A stretch of 33,898 bases of DNA from an uncultured PS1 clade bacterium (GTDB taxonomy: Bacteria; Pseudomonadota; Alphaproteobacteria; MED-G09). Location: contig CACLQD010000002.1 in NCBI GenBank assembly GCA_902609025.1, positions 1 to 33,898 of the forward strand, written 5' to 3'. The position numbers were made by a program, and so were the translations under genes. Shown piece by piece: positions 8,811 through 18,027 of the stretch. The first letter of the stretch is position 1. Each line of letters starts with the position of its first letter. Below the pieces are notes generated by a model. It was not told the origin of the DNA. It saw nothing but the letters and a program-made list of their open reading frames with translations, and did no database searches.

Positions 8811-10031
8811 CTACTTAAATAAAGCTATTGATCTTTCCAACGCTTCAACAAAATTATCAATATCTTGCTGATTTGTATACATTGCTATTGAAGCTCTAGC
8901 AGATGCATTAATTCCTAATAAATCCATTAAAGGGCCGCAGCAATGTTGTCCTGCTCTTATTGCTACACCATAATTATCAATTATTGTTGAAATATCATGA
9001 GGATGTTGACCTTTTACATTAAATGTAACAATAGGACTATCAATATTTTCCTCACCATAAATAACGATGTCTTTAACTGTTTTAATTTGACTATGTAAGT
9101 AATTAGATATCTTAAGTTCATGATCAAACAAGCCTTCTTTTATTTTTTTCTCAAAATAATTTATTGCCATTCCCAAACCGACTGCACCTGTAATATTGGG
9201 TGTACCAGCCTCAAATTTATTTGGAGCATCGTTATATGTAATATTTTCTTTTTGAACATATTTAATCATATCTCCTCCGCCTCTCCATGGACGCATTCTA
9301 TCTAGATATTGACTTTTGGCGTAAAGAATACCAATTCCATTTGGACCATAAAGTTTATGACCGGAAAATAAATAAAAATCACAATCTAATTTTTGAACAT
9401 CAATTTTTTCATGAACAACACCTTGGCATCCATCAACTAAAACTGGAATTCCTTGCGAGTGAGATAAATCAATTATATTTTTAATATCAGGCGAAGCACC
9501 AAGAACATTAGACATTTGAGTTATAGCTATAAGTTTAGTTTTAGAGGTTATTGCTTTTTCAAATTGATTAATATCAAACTTTCCATTTTGATCGCAATCA
9601 ATCCATTTGATTTGAACTCCTTTTCTCTCTCTTAAAAAATGCCAAGGAACAATATTTGCATGATGCTCCATTGTAGTAATAATTATTTCATCACCTTTAG
9701 ATAAATGCTCATCTGCATAAGAACTAGCTACAAGGTTTACACTATCAGTCCCCCCTGAAGTAAAAATAATCTCCTCTAAAGATTTTGCATTTAAAAATTT
9801 TTGAACAATCTTTCTTGATTCTTCATATGCAGAGGTAGATAGCACAGATAATGTATGTAAACCCCTATGCACATTGGAATAATCATTACTCTCAAATTGC
9901 TTAATTCCTTCAAGGACATCTGTAGGTTTTTGCGAACTAGCAGCGTTATCAAGGTAGGTTAAATTATTCCCTTGTATCTCTCTTGAAAGAATTGGAAAAT
10001 CTTTTCTCGTTTTTTCTACATCAAAAGTCAT
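8811..10031 (-). CDS. sufS: cysteine desulfurase SufS
   Basis: This PLP-dependent class V aminotransferase-fold enzyme takes sulfur from cysteine for Fe-S assembly. At 406 residues it has the normal length. The PLP lysine is K226 in LFSGHKLYGPNG. The persulfide-forming cysteine is C364 in RAGQHCCGPLMD; a second cysteine directly follows, which is unusual next to the common HCA form. Other SufS signatures are YLDNAASSQKP and the substrate segment VHRGLHTLS. Neither sufE nor sufU is in the operon, so its sulfur-relay partner must be encoded elsewhere or be absent. Its start overlaps the sufD stop by four bases. Confidence 0.96.
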   Translation of the reverse strand: MTFDVEKTRKDFPILSREIQGNNLTYLDNAASSQKPTDVLEGIKQFESNDYSNVHRGLHTLSVLSTSAYEESRKIVQKFLNAKSLEEIIFTSGGTDSVNLVASSYADEHLSKGDEIIITTMEHHANIVPWHFLRERKGVQIKWIDCDQNGKFDINQFEKAITSKTKLIAITQMSNVLGASPDIKNIIDLSHSQGIPVLVDGCQGVVHEKIDVQKLDCDFYLFSGHKLYGPNGIGILYAKSQYLDRMRPWRGGGDMIKYVQKENITYNDAPNKFEAGTPNITGAVGLGMAINYFEKKIKEGLFDHELKISNYLHSQIKTVKDIVIYGEENIDSPIVTFNVKGQHPHDISTIIDNYGVAIRAGQHCCGPLMDLLGINASARASIAMYTNQQDIDNFVEALERSIALFK

Positions 10032-11158
10032 TTATATTCCTCGGGTAAGAATTCCCTCAAAAAACCTTTTTCTCCTATATAAGAACTGATATGACCATCT
10101 AAAATTAAATTAATTGCATTTTTTCTTTCAAGTCCCCTTGCACAAAGATAAAAAATTTCCTCTTCATTAAGACTTCCTATGGTAGCACCATGTTTACAAA
10201 TGACATCATCATTAAAAATTTTCATTTGGGGCTTTGCATTCATAACAGCCTTGTCGGACAGAAGAAATCCTTTGCAATCTTGTTCAGCCCTGGATCCTAA
10301 AACAGAATTATGAATATCAATCATAGATTGAAAAGAACAAACTGATTCTTTATCAAGTATTGCTCTTACACCTGATACACTCTCACAATTAGATTTACTA
10401 AAAATATTATCTACAAGAATGTCATCATTTGAATTTTCTGATGGTATTGAAATCGTTTTTGATGAACAACTAGATTTTTCACCAATATGATTAGAAAATA
10501 ATTGAAGTCTCGAAGATTCAATAGGCATAGATAAATTCTTCATATTAAAATTTGAATGATTTAAAAGAAAAACTAGATTTGTTTCTACCAATAGTCCTTG
10601 TGAAGAATTAATACGTGATATCTCCAGCTCTGATTTATTTCCAATATTATATTCTACTAATAAATTTAAAAATCCATTTGCAGATGAGTTAATATAATTG
10701 ATTTTCGCTTTTACATTATCTGCAATATTAATAATCAATCTAGGTAAAGAGATATTTTTCTCATTATAGTTAATTTTAATTATAATTGGCTCATTCTGAG
10801 TATGCTTAATATCTAAAATCTTAATTTGATTTCCGCATGCAACATTTAAATCCACAACAGACTCACTTTTAAAGAAATTACATGGCTTAAAATAATCTTC
10901 AATGGATAAATTATTATCCGCATAATCATAAAAAACATTTTTTTCTTTTAGATTTTCAAAAATTATTTCTGAATTTGAAATATCATTTTTAATATATTGT
11001 TTTGATTTAGAGACTAAATCGAAATATTTCCAACTTTCATTTCTTTTATTAGGTAAACCCTGATTAATAAAATTATCAAATATTTTTTCTTTCTGATCAG
11101 TATAATCATTAATATTTTTTATATTCTCTCTAAATTTATGAAATTCAACAGATGACAT
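10028..11158 (-). CDS. sufD: Fe-S cluster assembly protein SufD
   Basis: SufD forms the SufBC2D scaffold with SufB and SufC. The protein is 376 residues and divergent in its first two thirds, as is usual for SufD. The C-terminal part is typical: QDCKGFLLSDKAVMNAKPQMKIFNDDVICKHGATIGSLNEEEIFYLCARGLE. This includes the cysteine–lysine–histidine CKHGAT segment that contributes the histidine of the SufB–SufD interface. It lies between sufC (2-nt gap) and sufS (4-nt overlap). Confidence 0.93.
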   Translation of the reverse strand: MSSVEFHKFRENIKNINDYTDQKEKIFDNFINQGLPNKRNESWKYFDLVSKSKQYIKNDISNSEIIFENLKEKNVFYDYADNNLSIEDYFKPCNFFKSESVVDLNVACGNQIKILDIKHTQNEPIIIKINYNEKNISLPRLIINIADNVKAKINYINSSANGFLNLLVEYNIGNKSELEISRINSSQGLLVETNLVFLLNHSNFNMKNLSMPIESSRLQLFSNHIGEKSSCSSKTISIPSENSNDDILVDNIFSKSNCESVSGVRAILDKESVCSFQSMIDIHNSVLGSRAEQDCKGFLLSDKAVMNAKPQMKIFNDDVICKHGATIGSLNEEEIFYLCARGLERKNAINLILDGHISSYIGEKGFLREFLPEEYK

Positions 11159-11160
11159 TT

Positions 11161-11910
11161 TTAATTAAAACTCTCAAACCCTTTATTTTCAATCTTTTCT
11201 GCTAAATCTGGTCCTCCAGACTCAACTATTTTGCCATCAACTAATATATGAACTTTTGAAGGACTTAGTTTATCAAGTAATTTTTTATAATGAGTGATAA
11301 CTAAGAATGAATTTTCTTCATTTTTCATTCCTACAATTCCTTCAGAAACAATATCTAATGCATCAACATCTAGGCCAGAGTCAGTTTCATCTAAAATTGT
11401 TAAAATCGGATCTAATACTAAAAGCTGAAGAGTTTCATTCCTCTTTTTTTCTCCTCCAGAAAATCCTACATTTAGCTGTCTCTTTAATACTTCATCATTA
11501 ATTCCAAGTATCTCAGCTTTTTCTCTAACATATTTAAGAAAATCAGATGGACCTAATACCTCTAAACCATTAGCCCTTCTATTTGCCTCATGAATTGTTT
11601 TTAAAAAGTTCATTAAAGTTACACCTGGAATTTCTACCGGATACTGAAAAGCCATAAATAAACCAAGATTAGATATCTCATTTGGCTTTAATTCAGTGAT
11701 GTTTTTATTTTTAAAAATAATTTGTCCTGATGTAACCTTATAATCTTCATTTCCAGATAAAACATTTGAAAGTACAGACTTTCCTGATCCATTAGGTCCC
11801 ATAATTGCATGTATTTCATTGAATGGAATGGATAAATTTAATCCTTTTAAAATCTCCTTGTCTCCTGCATTTACATGGAGATCATTTATTTCAAGTAAGT
11901 TTCCACTCAT
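11161..11910 (-). CDS. sufC: Fe-S cluster assembly ATPase SufC
   Basis: This 249-residue ABC-type ATPase powers the SufBCD scaffold in the cytosol. Walker A is GPNGSGKS (about residues 38–45), the ABC signature is [13 protein letters not shown] (about 147), Walker B is [12 protein letters not shown] (about 170) and the H-loop is VITHYKKLL. The SufC-type variant of the signature ([10 protein letters not shown] rather than LSGGQ) separates it from transporter ATPases. Its ATG overlaps the sufB stop by four bases, so the two are translationally coupled. Confidence 0.96.
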   Translation of the reverse strand: MSGNLLEINDLHVNAGDKEILKGLNLSIPFNEIHAIMGPNGSGKSVLSNVLSGNEDYKVTSGQIIFKNKNITELKPNEISNLGLFMAFQYPVEIPGVTLMNFLKTIHEANRRANGLEVLGPSDFLKYVREKAEILGINDEVLKRQLNVGFSGGEKKRNETLQLLVLDPILTILDETDSGLDVDALDIVSEGIVGMKNEENSFLVITHYKKLLDKLSPSKVHILVDGKIVESGGPDLAEKIENKGFESFN

Positions 11911-13355
11911 CCTACACTTCCCTCTAAACTAATCTCGAGAAGTTTTTGAGCTTCAACTGCAAATTCCATAGGTAATTTTTGTAAAACTTCTTTACAAAAA
12001 CCATTTACAATTAATGCAATAGCCTCTTCTTCATCAAGGCCTCTTTGGAGACAATAAAATAATTGATCTTCAGATATTTTGGATGAGGTTGCTTCGTGTT
12101 CAATGGTTGAAGTCTTATTCTTAGACTCAACATATGGAATTGTTGTAGCTGAACAATTCCCAGTTAAAAGCAACGAGTCACATTGTGTAAAGTTTCTTGA
12201 ATTCTCTGATTTAGGATGGATATTAACTTGCCCTCGATATGTGTTTGAAGATGACCCAGATGAAACACCTTTAGAAATAATTCTACTTTTCGTATTTTTT
12301 CCTAAATGAAGCATTTTAGTGCCACTATCAACCTGCTGATAATTATTAGATATAGCAATTGAGTGAAATTCTCCTGAGGAATTGTCACCTTTTAATATGC
12401 AACTAGGATATTTCCATGTGATTGCTGATCCAGTCTCAACTTGTGTCCATGAAATTTTCGAATTATCACCTCTACAGTCACCTCTTTTAGTAACAAAATT
12501 ATATACACCGCCCTTACCATCTTCATCTCCAGGGTACCAATTTTGTACTGTAGAGTATTTTATCTCAGCTCCTTTTAAAGCTACTAACTCAACTACCGCA
12601 GCATGAAGTTGATGCTCATCTCTCATTGGAGCTGTACAGCCTTCAAGATAACTTACATAAGAATCTTCATCGGCAATTAGAAGTGTCCTTTCAAATTGAC
12701 CTGTACCAGCAGCATTTATCCTAAAGTAAGTAGATAATTCCATCGGGCAAGTTACTCCAGGTGGAATATAAACAAAGCTTCCATCCGAAAAAACAGCAGA
12801 ATTTAATGTTGCAAAAAAATTATCTGAGTTAGGGACTACTGTTCCTAGATATTTTTTGATTATTTCAGGATGCTCTTTAACAGCTTCAGAAAAAGAACAA
12901 AATATTACACCATCCTCTTTCAATTTTTCTTTAAAAGTTGTTCCAAGAGATACACTATCAAATACTGCATCGACAGCTACACCTGCTAACCATTCTTGTT
13001 CCTTTAGTGGTATACCTAATTTGTTATAGGTTTCTATAAGCTTTGGATCAACCTCATCTAGACTTTTTGGTTTTTCAATCTCTTTGGGAGCAGAAAAATA
13101 ATAAGCATCCTGATAATCAATTTTAGGGTATCTTAGGCTTGACCAATCTGGTTCTTTCATTTTCAGCCACCTACTATAAGAATCTAACCTCCAATCAAGC
13201 AACCACTTAGGTTCTTCTTTTTTATCTGAAATAAACTTTACTACATCTTCATTTAAACCTTTTGGCGCAAAAACGGTTTCTATGTCGGTTTCAAAACCAA
13301 ATTCATAAGGGTTGTTAAAGTCTTTTTCACTAGGTTTATTTATTTTTTTATTCAA
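11907..13355 (-). CDS. sufB: Fe-S cluster assembly protein SufB
   Basis: SufB is the core scaffold on which clusters are built. The protein is 482 residues. The N-terminal [20 protein letters not shown], the central [25 protein letters not shown] and the C-terminal cysteine-containing [23 protein letters not shown] segments are diagnostic. The start is a TTG at 13355, since no ATG lies between it and the conserved domain. A weak GAG lies about nine bases upstream. The non-ATG start in a promoter-proximal position may limit its translation. It follows iscR by 51 bases, which contain no obvious terminator. Confidence 0.96.
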   Translation of the reverse strand: MNKKINKPSEKDFNNPYEFGFETDIETVFAPKGLNEDVVKFISDKKEEPKWLLDWRLDSYSRWLKMKEPDWSSLRYPKIDYQDAYYFSAPKEIEKPKSLDEVDPKLIETYNKLGIPLKEQEWLAGVAVDAVFDSVSLGTTFKEKLKEDGVIFCSFSEAVKEHPEIIKKYLGTVVPNSDNFFATLNSAVFSDGSFVYIPPGVTCPMELSTYFRINAAGTGQFERTLLIADEDSYVSYLEGCTAPMRDEHQLHAAVVELVALKGAEIKYSTVQNWYPGDEDGKGGVYNFVTKRGDCRGDNSKISWTQVETGSAITWKYPSCILKGDNSSGEFHSIAISNNYQQVDSGTKMLHLGKNTKSRIISKGVSSGSSSNTYRGQVNIHPKSENSRNFTQCDSLLLTGNCSATTIPYVESKNKTSTIEHEATSSKISEDQLFYCLQRGLDEEEAIALIVNGFCKEVLQKLPMEFAVEAQKLLEISLEGSVG

Positions 13356-13406
13356 TTCTAAGCTCTTTGTAATTTTATATGGCTACTTTATTCAAATAAC
13401 CAATGA

Positions 13407-13874
13407 TCAATTTATAGTCATATTGTCGCAATCTTGAGCTAAATTTGGTGCTCTAGACCTTCCTAAAATATTGCCCTCAAGTATATCTTTTAAAGAAATA
13501 TGACTTAGAAAAAGGTTTATTTGCTTACCTAATTCATCCCACAAATCATGGTTTAAACATTTTCCAGAAATACCTGTGCATGATATATGCTTCTGAGAAC
13601 AACCTTTAGTTTCAATTTTTCCTTCTATTACTTCAATAACATCGCTCATAATTATGTCCTCAGCTTTCAGAGCTAGTTTATATCCTCCATTAGGACCTCT
13701 AACAGCTTTAACAAAGCCATTTCTTTTTAAATTTGATAAAATTTGCTCAAGATATGTTGAAGAAATATTTTGCGATTTTGCGATTTCAGAGATTTTAATT
13801 AAATTCTTATCCTCTGAAAGTGCTATTTCAGTTAAAGCAAGTACAGCATATCTACCCTTTGTTGTTAATTTCAT
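13407..13874 (-). CDS. iscR: Rrf2-family Fe-S regulator IscR
   Basis: This 155-residue winged-helix regulator senses cellular Fe-S status. The N-terminal MKLTTKGRYAVLALTEIAL and the wing GPNGGYKLA (about 60–68) are canonical. Three cysteines, C92, C99 and C106, followed by H109, occupy the cluster-ligand positions of IscR; the Cys spacing (six residues each) is one longer than the E. coli C92/C98/C104 arrangement. As first gene of the suf operon it very likely controls its own transcript through the palindrome at 13955–13973. A C-terminal tail (GRSRAPNLAQDCDNM) carries an extra cysteine. Confidence 0.93.
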   Translation of the reverse strand: MKLTTKGRYAVLALTEIALSEDKNLIKISEIAKSQNISSTYLEQILSNLKRNGFVKAVRGPNGGYKLALKAEDIIMSDVIEVIEGKIETKGCSQKHISCTGISGKCLNHDLWDELGKQINLFLSHISLKDILEGNILGRSRAPNLAQDCDNMTIN

Positions 13875-14030
13875 TAATCTCTCTTAATTTAAATTGTTAC
13901 AAATTTTCTACAGTTGTGTTAGAAACATATAGAATTTAGTGTGGATTTATAATTCTTGACTAGTTTTGTCAAGAAATACTTCAATTTATAAATTTCTCTA
14001 GCATTAATTCATTCGAATAGGGTTAAAAAT
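13875..14030. promoter_or_regulatory. divergent promoter region of the iscR-suf operon and the hydrolase-tyrS pair
   Basis: This 156-base AT-rich stretch separates iscR (left) and the hydrolase gene (right). For iscR a TTGACA -35 (minus strand, 13972–13967) and a TATAAA -10 (13951–13946) are 15 bases apart. On the plus strand TTGTCA (13966–13971) and TATAAA (13987–13992) are also 15 apart. The spacers are short, so the -10 assignments are tentative. The -35 hexamers both fall within the IscR-type palindrome. Confidence 0.5.
13955..13973. promoter_or_regulatory. IscR-type operator palindrome
   Basis: CTTGACTAGTTTTGTCAAG is a perfect inverted repeat with six-base arms and a seven-base centre. 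The arrangement YYGAC-N7-GTCRR is the core of the IscR type 1 (cluster-bound) box, YYGACTRWWWYAGTCRR, and the site matches 15 of its 17 positions. It overlaps the -35 of the predicted iscR promoter, so binding by [2Fe-2S]-IscR would block polymerase, as at the E. coli isc promoter. Binding is inferred from motif and position. Confidence 0.68.
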
Positions 14031-14681
14031 ATGCCAGAAATTATATACAGCGGACCTGATGGAAGATTAGAAGGTAGAATGAATGTTGTAGAAAACAAAA
14101 GGTCTCCTGTTGCTATTATATTACATCCACTTCCACAATTTGGTGGAAACATGAATAATCCTATAATCTTTAATTTATATCATACCTTTATAAAAAAAGG
14201 GTTTTCAGTTTTGAGATTTAACTTTAGAGGAGTTGGTAAAAGCCAAGGAGAATTCGATCAAGGTATAGGGGAATTGTCAGATGCTGCTGCTTCACTTGAC
14301 TGGATACAATCTCAAGTCTCAGACTCAAAAGGCTGTTGGGTTGCGGGTTACTCTTTTGGAGCTTGGGTAGCAATGCAATTATTAATGAGAAGACCAGAAA
14401 TAGAAGGCTTTATATCTATATCTCCTCCAGCAAATATGTATGATTTCAATTTCCTTGCTCCATGCCCTTCATCGGGAATTATTTTACATGGTGAAGAAGA
14501 TAAAGTAGTTCCCAAAGATGATGTTCTAAGGCTAGTTGAAAAACTTCAAACTCAAAGAAATATAAATATAGATTATAAAAATATTTCAGGTGCAAATCAC
14601 TTTTTTGAAAATAAAACAGAAAAACTTATAAATGAAGTAAGCAAATATCTTGACTCGCGATTAATTGGACCCGATTTTTAA
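14031..14681 (+). CDS. alpha/beta hydrolase (COG2945-like)
   Basis: This small 216-residue alpha/beta hydrolase has a probable catalytic triad of Ser108 (GYSFGA), Asp157 (GEEDKVV) and His190 (GANHFF). The HPLPQFGGNMNN segment near residue 32 and RFNFRGVGKSQG near 62 are typical of the COG2945/dienelactone-hydrolase-like group. The substrate is unknown. It has no signal peptide, so it is probably cytosolic. It is divergent from iscR and 25 bases ahead of tyrS, with which it is probably cotranscribed. Its promoter lies in the region holding the IscR-type palindrome, so Fe-S status could affect it, but nothing in the protein suggests an Fe-S role. Confidence 0.85.
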   Translation: MPEIIYSGPDGRLEGRMNVVENKRSPVAIILHPLPQFGGNMNNPIIFNLYHTFIKKGFSVLRFNFRGVGKSQGEFDQGIGELSDAAASLDWIQSQVSDSKGCWVAGYSFGAWVAMQLLMRRPEIEGFISISPPANMYDFNFLAPCPSSGIILHGEEDKVVPKDDVLRLVEKLQTQRNINIDYKNISGANHFFENKTEKLINEVSKYLDSRLIGPDF

Positions 14682-14706
14682 GATTGTAAAAATATAAGAA
14701 GAGTAA

Positions 14707-15927
14707 ATGAATAATTATAAATCTGATTTTTTAAACCATATTAATGAAAGAGGTTTCATTTACCAGATAAGTGACTCAGATAAATTGGATAAACTATTCT
14801 CTGAAGAGAAAATTACAGCCTATATAGGTTTTGATTGCACTGCTCCAAATCTTCACATTGGCTCTTTAATGCAAATACTTTTACTAAAAAAATTACAAGA
14901 TTTTGGTCATACACCTATCGTACTTATTGGTGGAGCAACAAGCAAAATAGGAGATCCTTCGTTAAAAGATAAATCCCGTAAAATGTTATCTTACGAGGAT
15001 ATTAATAATAATGTTAAAGGAATAAAAAAAGTTTTTGAAAAGTTTTTAGATATCAATAAAATTAAAATTATTGATAATAGTAAATGGCTTGAAGAATTAA
15101 ACTACATTGATTTTCTAAGAGAAATTGGAAGCCATTTTTCAGTAAACAGGATGCTTTCTTTTGACTCTGTGAAACAACGCCTTGAAAGAGAACAAAATCT
15201 ATCATTTTTAGAGTTTAATTACATGATCCTCCAGGGTTATGATTTTTATAAACTTAATACAGACTATAATTGCATTCTCCAAATGGGTGGATCTGATCAA
15301 TGGGGAAATATAATTTGTGGTATAGATCTATCTAGAAGATTAGCTGGTAAAGAACTATTTGGATTAACAACTCCATTATTAACCACCTCTTCAGGTCAAA
15401 AAATGGGCAAAACAGAGGAGGGAGCAATTTGGCTTAATTTTATCTCTGAAAAAGATAATCATTCAACGCATCCAAGAGATTTTTGGAATTATTGGAGAGA
15501 TAAAACAGAAAATGATGATGTTGGAAAATTCCTTAGATTATTTACTGATATGCCTTTGACTGAAATCTATCAGATAGAAAAATTAAAAAATGAAGATATC
15601 GAAAAAGGGAAAGAATTATTAGCAACCAAGATAACGGAGCTTGTTCACGGGAAAGACTCTGATTGGAAAAGCAAAAAAAGAATCATCCTGAAAAAGAAAG
15701 AATTTGAGAAGGGATATGGTTTACTAAGTCTTCTTTCTCATGATGATTTAGGGCTAGCGAAATCAAATAGCGAAGCTAGAAGATTTATTCAATCAAAAGC
15801 CGTCAAATTAAATGATGAATTAATCAGCGATGAGAAGTATACTTTAACACTAAACAATTTTGAAAACTCAAAAGAAATAGAAATTTCTCTTGGAAAAAAG
15901 AAAAAAATAATCATTGAAATAAATTAA
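14707..15927 (+). CDS. tyrS: tyrosyl-tRNA synthetase
   Basis: This class I aminoacyl-tRNA synthetase charges tRNA-Tyr. At 406 residues it has the bacterial TyrRS length. The HIGH motif is HIGS at residues 50–53 and the KMSKS loop is KMGKT at 232–236. The tyrosine-binding segments AYIGFDCTAPNLH and LQMGGSDQWGNI are intact. A C-terminal S4-like RNA-binding domain follows (about 340–400: SEARRFIQSKAVKLNDELI). Its stop overlaps the convergent DUF3971 stop by four bases (TTAA). Confidence 0.96.
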   Translation: MNNYKSDFLNHINERGFIYQISDSDKLDKLFSEEKITAYIGFDCTAPNLHIGSLMQILLLKKLQDFGHTPIVLIGGATSKIGDPSLKDKSRKMLSYEDINNNVKGIKKVFEKFLDINKIKIIDNSKWLEELNYIDFLREIGSHFSVNRMLSFDSVKQRLEREQNLSFLEFNYMILQGYDFYKLNTDYNCILQMGGSDQWGNIICGIDLSRRLAGKELFGLTTPLLTTSSGQKMGKTEEGAIWLNFISEKDNHSTHPRDFWNYWRDKTENDDVGKFLRLFTDMPLTEIYQIEKLKNEDIEKGKELLATKITELVHGKDSDWKSKKRIILKKKEFEKGYGLLSLLSHDDLGLAKSNSEARRFIQSKAVKLNDELISDEKYTLTLNNFENSKEIEISLGKKKKIIIEIN

Positions 15928-17531
15928 TCAAATATTCTTTGTAAAAATCCAGGAGTTAAAACTGATAAAGGATTGGTTTCAATTATAACTTCACCCTCAT
16001 CTTCATTATAAATTCTAAATTTTATCCCAATTAATCCTTCTCCATCTTTACTTCCTGAAAATAACTCACCTAAAAGTGGTACATTAGAGGGTAAATTATT
16101 TAGCCATGATATAGGGACAACTGTACCATTAAAGTCAATTTTACTTTTGTCGAAGATATATCCGCCAGACAATGATAATCCTAAACTATTCCCTACAACA
16201 GGAAGATTGCTTTCAGGCTTTAAAATTCCATCAATAATACTAATACCTCTATTTGAAAGCTGAACATTAAAATTAGAGCTAGCAAAAGTAATGTCTCTTC
16301 CACCATCGCTAATATTGCTTAAACCAGGTATTGAAACATCAAGAATTTGAGCAAAAATTGGTAATTCAAGAATTTTAAAGCTTTTTGTTTTTATTTTACC
16401 TTTAAAAAAACTAGCTTCATCAATATTATAATCAAGAATTAGGATTGCTGAATCACTTATTATGCTTGGGTTTTTTTCTTTATTATAAATTGTTATCTCT
16501 TCAACATTTAAGTTTATATTTGTTTTAGTTTCTGAAAACTTAACAGAGTTCTTAAGAGGAAAATCAAATTGAAGAATCAGACTGCTTTCCCCAGATAAAT
16601 TATTTCTATCTAATTTTATTAATTTTGAAATATAATTATGGTTACTAAGCAAATCAAAAAAATCCCCTACATTTGAAGAGGCATCAATTATAATTTGCCC
16701 AGGACCATGTCTTTTTTTAATATCAAATGCATTAAACTTACCATTATTAATATAAATTCTTGACCCCTCCTCTAAATCAATACGGCCATCAAATAAATCT
16801 ATAGTGAAAATTTGGAAATCTAAATGACCTTTCCCAAGAGTATCAGTTATAGGAGGCATATTATTTAAGTAATGAGCTTCAATATCATTAAAATCAAAAT
16901 CTAAATTTATAACTGGATCAAATAATAATTTTCCATCTTTTTTAAAAACAAATTTAGAATTAAACTCTAAATCAGAGATTATTCCTTTAAACAAAGATCT
17001 ATTTGTCCATGCCCTTGCTCCTTTACCAAGATTATCAGGCCATAAAGCTTTGATAAAACTTAAAGGCAAATCTTTAGCAAAACCATTTATTTCTAATATA
17101 TCAGAATTTCTTAAACTATTTAAACTACCATAAAAATTAAAATGACTAATTCGATTATCTTTTTTTTGTTCATTAGATGATAATTTAAAAGCCACTAAAT
17201 TTTTTTCAAGATTGTTTAACAATATTTTTATTGTTATTTCAGCATCTAAGAGCAAAGACCATTCAGCAACATTAGGTTTATTTTTTAAACTGCTATTAAC
17301 AGTAAAAACAAAATCATTATTATTTTTATCAAATTTAAGATTAATATCATTATTAACAAAATCAATTTTTGTTAAATATTTATCTGCAAAATTTAATTTA
17401 ATAATAGGATCTAAAAATTGTAAATTTAAAGTTCCAAATTGAAGAAAAAGTAGTAAAAAAATAAAACTAAAGATAGAGAAACTAAATATTTGAGAAATTG
17501 TCGATAAAAGATATTTTATTGCTTTATTCAT
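15924..17531 (-). CDS. AsmA-like / DUF3971 domain membrane-anchored protein (YhdP-related)
   Basis: A hydrophobic segment at about residues 10–30 (LLSTISQIFSFSIFSFIFLLLFL) forms an inner-membrane anchor. The rest is a long beta-rich periplasmic region of the DUF3971/AsmA-C type. The GGRDITFASSNFNVQLSNRGISIIDGIL, SGGYIFDKSKIDFNGTVVP and final GEVIIETNPLSVLTPGFLQRIF segments fit the C-terminal part of YhdP-like bridge proteins, which are linked to phospholipid transport to the outer membrane. At about 535 residues it is roughly half the usual size of alphaproteobacterial members. I start it at ATG 17531; a GTG at 17537 is in frame two codons earlier. The divergent peroxiredoxin gene starts only 25 bases away, so promoters must overlap coding sequence. 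Confidence 0.72.
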   Translation of the reverse strand: MNKAIKYLLSTISQIFSFSIFSFIFLLLFLQFGTLNLQFLDPIIKLNFADKYLTKIDFVNNDINLKFDKNNNDFVFTVNSSLKNKPNVAEWSLLLDAEITIKILLNNLEKNLVAFKLSSNEQKKDNRISHFNFYGSLNSLRNSDILEINGFAKDLPLSFIKALWPDNLGKGARAWTNRSLFKGIISDLEFNSKFVFKKDGKLLFDPVINLDFDFNDIEAHYLNNMPPITDTLGKGHLDFQIFTIDLFDGRIDLEEGSRIYINNGKFNAFDIKKRHGPGQIIIDASSNVGDFFDLLSNHNYISKLIKLDRNNLSGESSLILQFDFPLKNSVKFSETKTNINLNVEEITIYNKEKNPSIISDSAILILDYNIDEASFFKGKIKTKSFKILELPIFAQILDVSIPGLSNISDGGRDITFASSNFNVQLSNRGISIIDGILKPESNLPVVGNSLGLSLSGGYIFDKSKIDFNGTVVPISWLNNLPSNVPLLGELFSGSKDGEGLIGIKFRIYNEDEGEVIIETNPLSVLTPGFLQRIFD

Positions 17532-17556
17532 TAACACTCATTTATAAGGAAAAAAA

Positions 17557-18027
17557 ATGAAAAAAAAATGTAAAATTGGAGATAAGATCCCTAAATTCAA
17601 AATACCTTTATCAGATGGGAATTCACTGGATAGTAAAAATATAAAGGATAAAAAATATATTTTATATTTTTATCCCAAAGACAATACTCCTGGATGCACA
17701 ACTGAGGCAAAAGATTTTACAAATAAAATTAAAGAATTCAAAAAATTAAATACTCAGGTAATTGGGATTTCTAAAGATAGTTTAGAAACTCACAATAAAT
17801 TTATTAATAAACAAGGATTAAAGGTACTTCTAGCATCAGATGAAAGTGGTAAAGTTCTTGAAAAATTTGGTGTTTGGGTTGAAAAAAATATGTATGGAAG
17901 AAAATATATGGGTATCCAGCGTTCAACTTTTCTAATAAATGAGGAATCTAAAATTGAATACATATGGGAAAAAGTAAAAGTAAAAGGTCATGTTGAAGAT
18001 GTAATTAATAAAATCAAATCTTCCTAA
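17557..18027 (+). CDS. bcp: thiol peroxidase, BCP/PrxQ-type peroxiredoxin
   Basis: This 156-residue AhpC/TSA-family enzyme reduces hydroperoxides. The peroxidatic cysteine is C47 in YPKDNTPGCTTEAKDF. The resolving cysteine found five residues later in many BCPs is replaced by lysine, and the only other cysteine is C5. It therefore looks like a 1-Cys form, or one resolved by an external thiol. FGVWVEKNMYGRKYMGIQRSTFLI is a strong BCP signature. AAGGA lies seven bases before the ATG. Its stop overlaps that of the convergent prfB by four bases (CTAA). Confidence 0.93.
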   Translation: MKKKCKIGDKIPKFKIPLSDGNSLDSKNIKDKKYILYFYPKDNTPGCTTEAKDFTNKIKEFKKLNTQVIGISKDSLETHNKFINKQGLKVLLASDESGKVLEKFGVWVEKNMYGRKYMGIQRSTFLINEESKIEYIWEKVKVKGHVEDVINKIKSS

